Below, piece after piece: positions 21,230-32,128 of a DNA stretch of 64,000 bases. Both the position numbers and the translations under genes were made by a program. The stretch's first letter is position 1, and the number at the start of each line of letters is the position of its first letter. Below the pieces are notes generated by a model, which saw nothing but the letters and a program-made list of their open reading frames with translations, was not told the DNA's origin and ran no database searches. This DNA is from Guillardia theta CCMP2712 (lineage: Eukaryota; Cryptophyceae; Pyrenomonadales; Geminigeraceae): the NCBI RefSeq assembly GCF_000315625.1, contig NW_005434649.1, positions 562,968 to 626,967 of the forward strand, written 5' to 3'.

Positions 21230-21611
21230 TCTCCTTCTTCCCCTCCTCCTCCTCCTCCCCTCCTACTGGAACGCCGCCATGCTGCACTAGTCGCATCAGA
21301 GAGGCATTTCAAGTCCCCCTCAGTTCAAGAGGTCATCAAAAACAAGAGACAGCAGCTGGGACTTCGGTCTTGTTGCTGGTGCAGAACCATAGCGGGTCAA
21401 GTTCGCTGACTTCAGTGACTTGTAGTTAGCTCCAGCGAGGCCGGCCCGCAATGTCGAAGCTCCGAAACCGCCATAATCGGGGACCCCTATCCCCCTAGCC
21501 TAGCAGCACTTTTTCCACCTTGCTTGCCCTGGGCTTTTCTGCAGTCGGTAGGTGGGGTAGTCAATGCCATGATGGGACAAGAGGGGGTACCGTACTCCTG
21601 TCCGCGCCGCG

Positions 21612-23237
21612 ATGGCTACACCGCCAGGAAGCAAGCATGAAAGAAAGATTGACAATGAGCAGGACTTGAAGGATACAATGGACAGAGAGATCAATCTCGA
21701 CATCGCTGACAGCCTCCTCCAGACGTTGAGAAAGCAAGAAGACGGGCCTGCAAAGCCACTGGTGCTGTCGTCGTACAACAACAAGGGTGGGGTCTTGAAG
21801 ACAACCACTTGCGTCGAGGTAGGCTTTGCTCTGGCAGAGATGGGATTCAACATTCTGCTGGTGGATCTTGACTCTCAAGGCTCTCTCACAAAGTCCTTGT
21901 TGTACCTGGAGGATCCTGAGAAGGAAATAACATTCTCCAAGAGAATACGTGTCGGCGGCCCGAATGGAGATCGCTTGCCAGTGGAGGATGACAACGGCTT
22001 GCCGATCATCAGAGAGGTCTTGAACGGTCTGACTGAGATAGTCAACCCAGAGGATACCGACACTATGCCCAAGAAGCTGACTCCAGTCCTCATACAGGAA
22101 CAAGGGCAGCCTGAATTCCTAAACCCTGATCCCTCGATGCGAGAATCCAATCCCACCCTGATGAAGAAGTTCGAGAAGCGTCGATTCGATAAGGCCTGCA
22201 AGATACAGCACATCATCTCCAAGAAGCGCGGCAAGGCTCAGGGATCTGTACACCTTGTGATCGGGCACCACAACACCTCACAGATATCGAATCGAATTGC
22301 TGTCGCAAATCAGTTCGAGAACGACGCTAGCTACCAGAGGATTCATGGGAGCGTCAATTGGCTGATCAGACAGGCAGCACAGGATGTCAAGGCAGACATC
22401 GTGATGGTCGACTTGAATCCGGACTCAAGCCAACTCAATCAATGCGTCATCATGCAGTCCGATTACCTTCTGTTGTCCACCTGGCCGGATCCTGACGGCA
22501 TCGAGTGCATGGTTGACCTCAATTGCCGGCTGATTCAAGGATTGAGGTCACAAAAAGATGACAACTATGATTCCCAGGACGAATACTATATGAAGAATCG
22601 ACAAGCTTGGATCCAGATGCAGCAAGACCTGTACCATCGCACCAGAGAGAGGATTAAAGATGTCAACGCTCATCTGAGGGTTGGGCCGAACATGCCGACT
22701 CTTCTTGGAGTTGCTGTTCACTCCAAAGAGCCATACCGACACCTCCGGGAGTCCGAGCAAATCCTCTCTGACAAGATCTTCAAGAAATACAGAACCCTGC
22801 AGGAAGACCTTCAAGAGAACGTATGGGTATTTGTCAAGCATGGGTCGATCCACACCATACGCAAGCTGACGGCTCGTTCAGGAACTTCAGGTGGTGGCTG
22901 CGAGATGACTATCAACCATCCCAAGGCACAGCACTGCCTTGGAGGAATATGGAACCATCAGACGCTCAAGTCACTGAGCAAATCGCTGAGAAAGCCGATC
23001 GCCAACATTAACATCCGAGACCTTGCTGGCCGTGAGCCCTCGGAGGAGGAAGTGATTCTCAAGGAGGAGTACTCTTCTAAGAACATCGACGACGCCATGA
23101 TGCATATCGCTGAGCACAGAATTCGGATGCATCGCATCGCCCGGGCGATTCTTCACAACATCTCCTTGAGCTTGACCCAGATCAGGCCTGAATTCCGACA
23201 CGACTGGACCAGCCCGGAACTGCTGACCGTTGACTGA
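21612..23237 (+). CDS. ParA/MinD-like deviant Walker ATPase, intronless
   Basis: A 541-residue single-exon frame. The P-loop is the deviant Walker A of ParA-type ATPases (SYNNKGGVLKTTT, signature Lys in KGG and GKTT-like end, here LKTTT). It is followed by the A' strand motif ILLVDLDSQGSLT and Walker B ADIVMVDLNPDSSQLN. About 190 residues, charged and Pro-rich, separate A' and B, far longer than in plasmid ParA. A later segment (GVAVHSKEPYRHLRESEQIL) resembles the ParA adenine-loop region, and some 120 C-terminal residues are unassigned. ParA proteins move plasmids, chromosomes or protein cargo on DNA. No partner (ParB) or centromere-like repeat is visible. No plastid leader. NUBP/MinD family membership is unlikely (no CxxC). 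Confidence 0.8.
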   Translation: MATPPGSKHERKIDNEQDLKDTMDREINLDIADSLLQTLRKQEDGPAKPLVLSSYNNKGGVLKTTTCVEVGFALAEMGFNILLVDLDSQGSLTKSLLYLEDPEKEITFSKRIRVGGPNGDRLPVEDDNGLPIIREVLNGLTEIVNPEDTDTMPKKLTPVLIQEQGQPEFLNPDPSMRESNPTLMKKFEKRRFDKACKIQHIISKKRGKAQGSVHLVIGHHNTSQISNRIAVANQFENDASYQRIHGSVNWLIRQAAQDVKADIVMVDLNPDSSQLNQCVIMQSDYLLLSTWPDPDGIECMVDLNCRLIQGLRSQKDDNYDSQDEYYMKNRQAWIQMQQDLYHRTRERIKDVNAHLRVGPNMPTLLGVAVHSKEPYRHLRESEQILSDKIFKKYRTLQEDLQENVWVFVKHGSIHTIRKLTARSGTSGGGCEMTINHPKAQHCLGGIWNHQTLKSLSKSLRKPIANINIRDLAGREPSEEEVILKEEYSSKNIDDAMMHIAEHRIRMHRIARAILHNISLSLTQIRPEFRHDWTSPELLTVD

Positions 23238-23551
23238 CTGCGAAGGAGCCTGGCAGTCAGCCCGGCCGCGTGACACGCGGGGGGCCCGGCCCAAACCGTT
23301 GAAGTCGGGCTGATTAAATTTTTAGTTAAAATTTTAAGTAAAACTTTAATTTTCGAGCGAAACATGAGCCCGTCGGGGAAATGGCGGGAGGGAGGGAGGT
23401 GGCGGGAGGGAGGGAGGAGTTAGCAGGGAGGAGTTACGGATGGTATGAGGGGCAAGTAGGGAGGCGATTAACATCACTGACGCTGTGGGCCAGTCGCAAG
23501 GAGCGCACGAGCAGCTAGAGCGATGCCAGAGCTTGCGAGTCGGCGGTAGGG
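23238..23551. other. GC-rich then AT-rich 3' flank
   Basis: Has GGGGGGCCCGGCCC at 23279 followed by a TTAAATTTTTAGTTAAAATTTTAAG-type AT block, then GGGAGGGAGG. It may hold the 3' end of the ParA-like gene and the promoter of the next gene. Confidence 0.4.
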
Positions 23552-25964
23552 ATGGTCTACCACGAGGTGCTGTTTGCCCTGCTCGGGCATCCTGGATCGA
23601 TAGTCTGTGAAGCAGAGGTGCTTGACTTGCCATGTCCGACCGAGAATCGTCCTGAGTGGTTGACGCAGGATGAGAGCAACAAGGGCTACGTGGTCAACAA
23701 GCACGCCAAGTTCCTGGCGGACAGTGAAAAGGTGAAATGGGTAAGGACGAGAGGGGGGAAGGAGTTGACAGCTGGTGTGACAGGAGCTGCTCACTCGTAT
23801 CGCTGCGATAGGATACAACTACTCGGTGATCAACTCCTTCATCAAAGATGTACAGCAAAACATGGAGGAGGAAAAGCCCAAGGACGCGAATCACAAAGGG
23901 CTCTACTTGAGGGCGTTTGTTTCAGGGCTGAACGAGGTCTGGAGATGTCCGAGAGGGTCGGGGCAGTGCTGATGTTCGTGTACAGATGTTGGACGTGTAC
24001 CGGTCGACAGTGCTGCGGGTGGAGCAGGCCTTGATCGAGGACCCTGGCCTGTCGCTGACCTACTTGCTGTCGGAGGCTGCAGACTTTGAGATCTTGTTTC
24101 CCTACGTCAAGACGCTGATCCAAGACATCGGCAAGCTCAAATCCCACGGCTGCCAGATGCTCGACCTTGTCTCGAAGCACTCCTGCAGCGGCATCTCGGT
24201 TGTCCAGTATGCGCTGGAGAAGGTCCTTGGGAGGATGAACATCGTGCTCTACAGCCAAGTCAGCGCCTGGATGATCTATGGGATCCTCAGCGATCCCCAT
24301 GGGGAGTTTTTCATCTCCCCGAGGCAGAGGAGGGTGGAGGAGAGGCAGCTAACGGGAGGCACGAGCCACCAGAGGATGTCGGGGAAGCACCACGAGGACC
24401 AGCTGTTCGAGCTGAACCTCAGAATGAAGCCTGGAATCCTGTCAGCCGTCATGCTCGAGAAGATCTTGTTCTGTGGGGTGGCGATGAGGGTCCTGATGCA
24501 GCCCAACACTCGCCCCGAGGATCGGCCTGAGGCCGAGCAGATCGGCAGGTTCAACGGTCAGATGAAGGCGATCAGCAAGGAAGGCTCATTTCACCGTAAT
24601 AAGTTCGAGTCGCTAGTCGACGAGGTTCACCAGTACCTCTCCAAGCGCCTGTGGCGGCTGGTGGTGGAGCGGGCTCGGCTGCCGCTGCACTTCAAGGCCT
24701 TGAAGGACTACTTCTTGCTCGCCCGCGGGGACCTCTACCAGGCCTTCATCGAGAACACTAGGGGCCTCCTGTCCCTCCCTGCCTCTGACACCGCCGAGCA
24801 TGACGTGAACGAGCCGTTTAGGCGAGCAGCGCTGCTGAGCTATGCGGATGAGGACGAGATGTTTGCTCGAACGCGGCTGGTCATCGGGACCTTGCAAGAA
24901 CAAGAGAAGGTACAAGGGGACAAGGGGGAGCAAGGGGAAGAGGAAGGGCTTGACAAGCTGCGAATGGCCTACGATATGGAGTGGCCTCTCTCGACTCTGC
25001 TCTTCACACCGGAGGTCATGAAGCAGTATAACATCCTGTTCTCCTTCCTCCTCCGCGTCAAGCGCGCGCAGGCTGAACTGCAGTTCGCATGGCACCAGAC
25101 GCAGAGCGGGAGGTACGGGAGAGCCATCAGCAGCGTGCTACACAAGGCGTCGAGCTCGGGAAGACACATGGTGAACCTGTGGACGGTGAGAGCGGAGATG
25201 GCGTTTCTGGTCAACAACTTGCTCTACTACCTGCAGTGCGACGTGCTCGACGCGCAGTTCGAGATCGCAAGGAACGTGATCAGGTCCAGTGACGACTTCG
25301 AGACCATCCGAGCGGCGCACGTGACGTTCCTCGAGAGGATATCCTCTGACTGTCTGACGCGGAACAAGCTCGCATGGCAGACTGTCAACATCCTCCTGAA
25401 GATTGCGCTGAACTTCGCCCGACGTATGTCGCAGTGGAAGACGGTAGAGAAGGGGATCGTGTCTAGCGCAGAGAGCAGGCAGAAGTTCACACTGGGAGAG
25501 GCAGGAGTAGGAGGAGCTGAAGGTAATGGTGGGGTTGGGATAGGTGGGCTGTCCTACTTGGGATGTCCGATCACGGTGAATGGGGAGCTTAACGTCATCA
25601 CAAACTTCAGCGAGGAGGACAGGGAAGTGACTGTGTACAAGCCGCTCAAGACTTCAGTGTCAGGGGACATGGAGCCTTGTGCCGAGGACCTCATCGGAGC
25701 CCGATACTCCATCGAGGCTCCTTCAGTGACAGGAGAGGAGCTGTCGGAGATCAGGCTGAGGTTCCAACGCAACGCCCTCCTCCTTTTCACCGTCTTGAAG
25801 ACTTCACAAGCGCACACGACGCCAGTCCTCTCCCAGGTAAGATTCTGCGCTCTGCCCTCCACCTCCTTCGTGACTTTCCACCACTCCAGCTGCTCCTGCG
25901 GATGGACTACAATGGGTTCTTCGAGCAGAGCAAGGCCAAGTGGCAACAAACAACTTCCAGATGA
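23552..25964 (+). CDS. TUBGCP4: Gamma-tubulin complex component 4 (GCP4)
   Basis: GCP4 caps the gamma-tubulin ring or small complexes that nucleate microtubules. Exons 23552-23740, 23784-23936, 23986-25836 and 25890-25964 are all phase 0 and give about 755 residues. It starts MVYHEVLFALLGHPGSI, as GCP4 does. Later it shows GLYLRAFVSGLNE, CSGISVVQYALEKVL, SAWMIYGILSDPHGEFFI, LARGDLYQAFIENTRG, DMEWPLSTLLFTPEVMKQYN and MAFLVNNLLYYLQCDVLDAQ, which are the Spc97/Spc98 GRIP1 and GRIP2 landmarks. The last exon ends LLLRMDYNGFFEQ, matching the GCP4 C-terminus. A Gly-rich insert near residue 630 is extra. The absence of the long inserts of GCP5/6 supports GCP4. Confidence 0.93.
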
Positions 25965-26050
25965 AGATTTACTGTAGATGATATAAATCTGTTCCATTCC
26001 ACCATCCACATTCCCCAACCCCCTGCCCTCCTCCAGCCCTTCAACAAACT

Positions 26051-26846
26051 TCAAGTACTCGAGACTCGATTCCATCTTCGCTGCAGGCTCACATTCACAA
26101 CCTTCAGAGCTCCGCCGTTGATTGCACCCCTCTCGAACGATAATTCCACCCAGCTGCCCTGCGGGCCCTGACAGCGCGTCAGCATCGACCGACGGCTCCT
26201 GCTCCTTCTCACCAGGATGTAGGGGGCGATCTCAGCTCCTGTCATCCCTCTCACTGACCTCCCGTCGATGGAAATCAGCACGTCTCCTTCCTGCTCCTGC
26301 CAGTCACCCGAGCCCTTCAAGAGTCGCTAAGCAGGGCCCACCTCGATCTGCCCGCTGTGGAAGGCAGGAGATTCGATTGCGAGGGACTTGACGGCTAACT
26401 TAGGACGGGGATCTTGATTCAGCGCTACCATCTGCTGGAAGGCGATCCCCAGCCCCACTTTCTCTGCGTCCGTTCCTATCACGCGCGGGGAGTACTTGGC
26501 GAGGCCTGTGGGAGGAGGAGCAGGTTCAGCCTTAATTGAGGACGGAAGGGGGAACGAGCGACTGCCCAGAGGGCAAGGGGAGGCAGTCATAACCTGAGGA
26601 CTCAACGTGTCGGGTGCCAGGATCCCTGGGAGTGGCAGGGTCGTTCCGGTGCGCCCCATCAGATCGCCTCCTCAGGTTGGATTCTTGAAAGTCTTCCTCC
26701 ATCCTCACTGCATCGTCTCTCATCGGGTTGATGACCTTAGCCGAGCAGCATCCTGTTGTTCCCACATGCATCAATCTGTTCAGAGCTCTCACACTCCTCC
26801 TCCTCATCTCACCCTCCAGCCAACCGAAGAAGGATCCCCCCGCCAT
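26051..26846 (-). CDS. PDZ-domain protein
   Basis: Exons 26594-26846, 26342-26505, 26213-26296 and 26051-26167 give a 205-residue protein with all phases closing (1, 0, 0). A basic N-terminal region (residues 1-85) is followed by a single PDZ domain: KVGLGIAFQQ (carboxylate-binding GLGI loop), LAIESPAFHSGQI, GDVLISIDGRSVRGMTGAEI and GPQGSWVELSFERG. PDZ domains bind C-terminal peptides of partner proteins; the partner is unknown. The 44-46-nt introns show how short introns are in this genome. It lies tail to tail with GCP4 (86 bp between stops). Confidence 0.82.
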
Positions 26847-27620
26847 GCCTGCTCACAACATTCAGCGGTCGGCAGTTTCATCCTACCGCTGAGGAGCAAG
26901 AGAACTTCAGATCTCTTATGACCCATGTGCCATGTCTTTCTTCTCCCTCATCTACTTTGTCGTGTAGCGAGGTGCTCCCTCCTCTCCTCCCTCCCTCCTC
27001 CCTAGCCACGGGATCTACATCGGCGGCGTTTCGGCCACGACCGAAACAAATCTTCACCGGCTCGTCAAATTTGAAATATTTCCCTGGATGAATTGAATTT
27101 TCTTTTCAAATTTGAAGTCAAAGAGGCAAACGTGGTAAAAAGAGTCAAAACTAGTCGAACCTTGAAGGTGTCAGAGAAGGGAAAGCGAAATAGAAGGCAA
27201 GGAGGGTGGGAGAATGAGAAGTGTTCGAGAAGAGCAGGAGATAGGAAGGAGAAGGAGAAGGAAAAGGAGATGGGGAAGAAAAGGGGAGGAGAAGAGGATG
27301 GAACGAGAAGTGTTAGAGAATGGAAGGAGATGGGAAGGAGAAGTGTTCGAGAAGGGAAGGGAAAGAGAGGACGGAAATCATGAGATGAGAATGGAAGGAA
27401 GTAACAGAGCGAGACTGTGAATCTATCGATGTAAGGGGAGGGACAGAAGATTGTCCCAAGGAAGGGATGACGAAACAAGATGAATATCAAGTAGATGACA
27501 TTCTGCAGCAAGCACAGGACGAGCCATCACTAATTGAAATACACAATCCAATTTATTGCAATCTTACGATATCCAATGATTAGTAGATGAATCATATTTT
27601 AGCGCTTCAGTCAAAACAGT
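26847..27620. other. Intergenic, purine-rich GGAGAAGG block
   Basis: 27170-27370 is a degenerate GGAGAAGGAGA run whose open frames are Lys/Glu/Arg artefacts. 27060-27130 contains a FEVK-like imperfect inverted AAATTTGAA. No gene supported. Confidence 0.5.
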
Positions 27621-30056
27621 TCAAAAGTTCACTTGATCCAGCTTACAATCTTGAACATGTGGCAGAAGATCCTCATACAAAGATGTGATGTGAAGACCTT
27701 GTAGATGTTGGGTTGAGCCCCCGAAATCAGTTCGTAAGCCATCCACGTTCTGGATGTGGAGTCACGTGATGTTGAAAGAATACTCAAGAAATGACTAACC
27801 TGAGCAATTATGAAGTCCTCGAGACTTCCGTGCATGCATTCACAGAAAATCATTGCCTCCATTCCAATTTGCATTGCAAGACCATCCCTTGTCTTTGCTG
27901 ACTCCAAATATTGGGCTTGTTTCAAAGCTTGCACAACTAGCTTTGTAAGTATTCCTTCTTTAGCACGTAGTTCATCCTGGAATTCAATGATCATGCATCG
28001 TTGTCAAAGAATTCTTGCAGCTTACATCAATCGATTTCATATGGTTGATTTGTACTTGCAAAGAGCCTTTGCTGCCCCAAGCATTTTGAATTGTCTTAAG
28101 AATATCTGACTTCTGCTGTGTCAATGCGTGATATCTGTTGAATTGTCGTCGGAGCCGTTCTCGATCCTTGCCCCAACAAATTAGAATGCAAATATGTTAT
28201 GAGAAACATTGGATATTTACCTCCAAGGGATGAAAATCGAGCACTAAATTTGAGTTCTTCCTTGCAATTATCCAGTGAAAAGCGTGATTTGCATCGCTGA
28301 CGGTATCGAATTCGATCAAAGCATAGTCATTCTGATGGACTACAATTGACGAAATTCCTGAAAAATTTCGCCTATTTGTTCAAATGAATAACGTCAGTCC
28401 CTGGCTGGTAATATTGTGAGATGCAAAGAGGATTACATCTCAATCTTGATGTCATCAACAAGTGCTTGGGTGCTTGACTTTGATTTTTGATGTGCATAGA
28501 TGAGACACGTAGATTTTTGGTGGGTGTAGGATGCAATCAAAGATTTCTCGTCTGCAAGCACTCTTACTGCTTCCTCAGCATCGCATTCTGACGCAACTCA
28601 AGTCAATATAAGATACATCCCAATGGAAACTTACTGTACTTGAATGTTACGATTGCATGACGGAACTGCGAATCCACTATCAGGTTCTTAATCGTTCCGA
28701 ACGGCTGTAGCGCTGTCAAAACTTCTTGCTCAACAGTAAGTGCTGATGATGAATTGAGCCCAACAAATATCGGATTTGAACGTAAGGCAGGAATATGTCT
28801 CCTTGGAAGAGTTAAATCTCTGTTTAGTTCAGTATTCGAGGCGTAAGGTGACATTGTGACTCTTTTGGCAAATTGGATCTTGCAATACCAAAACGAATTC
28901 CTGTCATTTATGTCAAATTGTAACAGTAATATGGAGTAATGAAGAAAACTTACTTATCTTCATTTAGGGTCTGTTTTGCGTGTAGCGCTTGTTTCTCAGT
29001 CGCAAATGACACAAAGGCATATCTGTAGTGTAGAAAAAATCAGCCAGCTGCAAAAGCAACAAGAATTGGGTCACCTCAAACGTATTCCGGAGGAAAGAAG
29101 AGAACTTGTTTGGCAGATGTTGATACTTGTGATGGTGCCAAACTTCCGGAACTCCTGCAAGCATTTAAAGCATTTAAAACACTTGCATTTGTTTGGCATA
29201 ATCATTTCAACCTGAGTCAGGGTAGATTCTGTTGAATCTTCCGGAATCATTGCCAAATGTAATGTCTGCAATCAAGCTCGTATCAGAACAAGTAATTCTC
29301 AACGAAGTTTTGATTTTATAGCACCAATTGCTGTCTTGGACAAATCACCTCTTGATCAGAACCTTTCAAGGCAATGATACCCGTTTCACTGATGACTGCC
29401 GGATTATGATCTTTTCGGCAAGTTGGACCGAATGCACATCTTCCAGTATCATAGAAAAAAGAGCAAGGCTCATGGCCAGGCTGTCGTGGGTAAACACCTT
29501 TCACAATCTTTGCCTCCAACTGAAGTCGTGACTGCATGTATTGGCATCAGTCTTACAAAGATGTTCATGATTTCCCAAAATGATACCCGATTTCCCGGTC
29601 TCTCGATAACAATGTTCTGTTTGTCGGAGACTGCAACTAGTTTTCCCTCAAATATGGTCCACAGACCATGAAATTGAGGAACAGTCTGAACTTTCTCTGA
29701 TGTGACAACGACGACCTGAAGAAGATAAGCCGAAAACGCAATCGATTCATAATCCAATTCACCATGGTATTCATCAAGCGAGCAAGATCTCTTCGAGCAA
29801 AATTTTGCGGAAGTTGGGGAGCGTTTGTCTTAGTTTTCATGTTCACTTGAGAATCTACAAATGCTTCGACATTTGTTGGCGATCCCGATGCTCTCATTTC
29901 CATATCAGGCTTTTCGACCGAAATTTTAGGACTGTTCCAAAAAAAATCATCAATGCTGAGAACCGTGTTGTACATTTGGGTTGCCTACCTAAGCGGCTCG
30001 TCATAGCCAATCAGGTTCTGAATTTGTTCCCCAAGGTCAAAAATACTTTTCACCAT
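27621..30056 (-). CDS. CCCH zinc-finger protein with three RRMs
   Basis: Thirteen short exons can be joined in phase from ATG 30056 (MVKSIFDLGEQIQNLIGYDE) to the TGA at 27621. A CCCH finger (CSFFYDTGRCAFGPTCRKDH, spacing 8-5-3) lies early, after a segment PGNRVSFWEI. RRM1: LHLAMIPEDS, KFGTITSINI, YAFVSFATEKQA. RRM2: NPIFVGLNSS, PFGTIKNLIVD, HAIVTFKY. RRM3 (weaker): ISSIVVHQNDYALIEFDTV. The C-terminal third is helical and charged (DELRAKEGILTKLVVQALKQ). The protein is probably nuclear and RNA-binding. No orthologue is named; no Mei2-type C-terminal RRM or RS domain is seen. Introns are AT-rich compared with the flanking genes, as is the whole 27.6-33.3 kb interval. Confidence 0.85.
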
Positions 30057-31177
30057 GCTGATGAATATAGCTTGAGAAATAGAGACGAGTCCTCGGATGA
30101 AGGAGGATAACAGAGAATTCGTTCTGGACCACGAGAAAGATTTCGTCGGCAGGCAGTGAGGCGAGGACAGTGAGAGCTAGGAATCAAAGAAGAAAGAAGA
30201 AGGGCGAGGAGGAGGACGACGAGGTGGTGGAAGCAGCGCGCGCGCGTCAGGTTTGTGGGTTCGAGGGCGGGAAGCGAGTTTATAAACTGTGGGGAGGGAA
30301 AAAAAAAGTCAGGTACCGTAGCAAGGGTGCGATTGTGGGGGGTACGGTTGTCTTCATACCCCTGTAGAGGAACACAAATGGACCGGTCTGGTGTACCCCA
30401 GATTGTATCCAAGGGAGGGTGATGATAAATTCCATATCCCCGTGTTCCCTGTCATTCAAGGGGGTCGGGTGGATCAAGTCTGGGGTCGCAATTCTCAGGG
30501 ATTGCGCGGGAAACTCTCCGTTCTACCAGTCTGAGAGCTGCTCGAGAGAGAAAAGTCATCTTAACAGTTCCAAGGGCCTCATCAAAAAAGAATGTGGACC
30601 GTAGCCCCACCCGTCCATTCCTTCGGTCTTCAACAACTGTCCATGCAACCCCCTACCCACGTCTTTCCCTTGGGCAACTCATGGAATATGGGTGGGGTAG
30701 TCCAGTACACCAGCAAAGGAAAAAAGACACCATTTTTTTGGCGGGAAGGATGACCCCACCCCCTCTCTTGAGCTGCTTCAGTGATCCCAAGAGGGAGTTG
30801 GTAGGGGTGATCGCATCCTGCAAAGACACGATCAGCTCCCCCTACCCCACCCTCCTTAAAACCAGCCAATGACCCGACCCCGAAACCCTGGCCCCTCTTC
30901 CTCTTCCTCTTCCTCTTCCTCTTCTTCCCCCCGCCCCCGCCCTGCCCCTCTCCCTCTCGCTCTCTCCCTCCCTCTCCCTCTTCGTACGTGTCATCTTCTT
31001 CACCTTCCGTCCTTCTGTCAACTGTTCGCCCTCCTGCTGCACCAATTTCGTCTCCGTTTCATCTCCCCAGTCAATCACTGTCTTTCCCTCTTGTTGCTGG
31101 ATTCTTTCATACACTGCAAATCTTCTCCTTCCATTTGCTCTTGTCAAATCAGCCGGTGCCGAAATCTGCAAGCCAAG
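30057..31177. other. Divergent intergenic region
   Basis: Upstream of two divergent genes (30056 minus, 31178 plus). Carries an A-run at 30300, GGGGTA/TACCCC tracts at 30330-30480 and 30600-30860, and a CTTCCT tract at 30896-30930 that could be a pyrimidine-rich initiator region. No gene supported. Confidence 0.5.
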
Positions 31178-32128
31178 CATGTCTGTTTCACAACCCATGA
31201 TTGAGAGCAATGCGATCAACCAACAGTTGGATAGCAGCTTCATCTGTTCATCGATTGGCATTTTTGAATCAGAACAGACGCGTTGTGGGGAAGATTTGAA
31301 ACACGCGGTAAAGAATACATTCAGTAGCGAATATCCGTAGAATCTCAAAGTTTGATGCTTTTGACTAGAGATATGCTACCGTAGGTTCTACCCAAATTCG
31401 AGTCCTGGTATGCAGATGAAGACATCAGTGGTCAAAATAGGTATCTACCAAATATATACAAGGTAAGCATTCTCCGTATTGGATGTTGAAATGATGGCAC
31501 AGTTTGCAGGACGTGGTTCGATATGCTATGTCACGTTCTCCTAATCAAAGTGTGAAATCCAAATCTTCATCGTTCATCAACATTTAAACACTTGAGGAGA
31601 TGAACCTGTGCAATTGTAAGCTGATGAAAATGCGTGTAATTTGGCAATCCTCGTTGTCATTTTCACGATGAAAGAGAATCAGCTAGTCGTCCCAACCATG
31701 ATTTGATTGCAAGAAGAGAAAATAGAAATCAATAAAGCGATGGTCCATCTTTAGATCTTTTTGCTCTTTGAAGAATTCCTCAGACTGTATACTTCGAGGA
31801 TGATCCCCCTTCTGCAAAATCAGAATCTTTTGAAAGCTTCATGAAAGCATTTAAGTTTCTTTCTTTTATCGAGATGTGCATATTGAGCATCGAGAGAAGA
31901 AAGCAAAACACAAGCCAAACTGCGTTGACCTTGGTAAGAATCAAATCTAGTGGAAACCAGAAAACTACAAAATCTACGCTACTGCCCCCTTCTTCACCTT
32001 GTAACGATCCAGAGGTGGGCCAGTGTAGGCTCGCCTTACAGTGTAAAATTCGTGCGGAGCTTCACATGCAAGCAACCACATATCCTGCAAGGAAACAAGC
32101 GAATCAGTCTAATAATCCAACTGAATAA
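31178..32128 (+). CDS. Unidentified spliced gene
   Basis: Starts MSVSQPMIESNAINQ at ATG 31178. The first exon ends ...LKHA before a GTAAAG donor (about 31309). Exon 2 (31385-31463 approx.) reads VLPKFESWYADEDISGQ and ends NIYK|GTAAGC. Exon 3 reads DVVRYAMSRSPNQ, and a later exon starting after CCTCAG at about 31790 reads TVYFEDDPPSAKSESFESF. The last exon stays open to 32128 but would then overlap the antisense dioxygenase exon, so it may end earlier at GTAAGA (31936). No family recognised. Confidence 0.5.

Noticed and set aside
30842-31348. Minus-strand 168-codon frame
   Set aside because: The plus strand of the same bases gives a proper start, GTAAAG donor and in-phase further exons; the minus frame ends in Arg/Gly repeat sequence.
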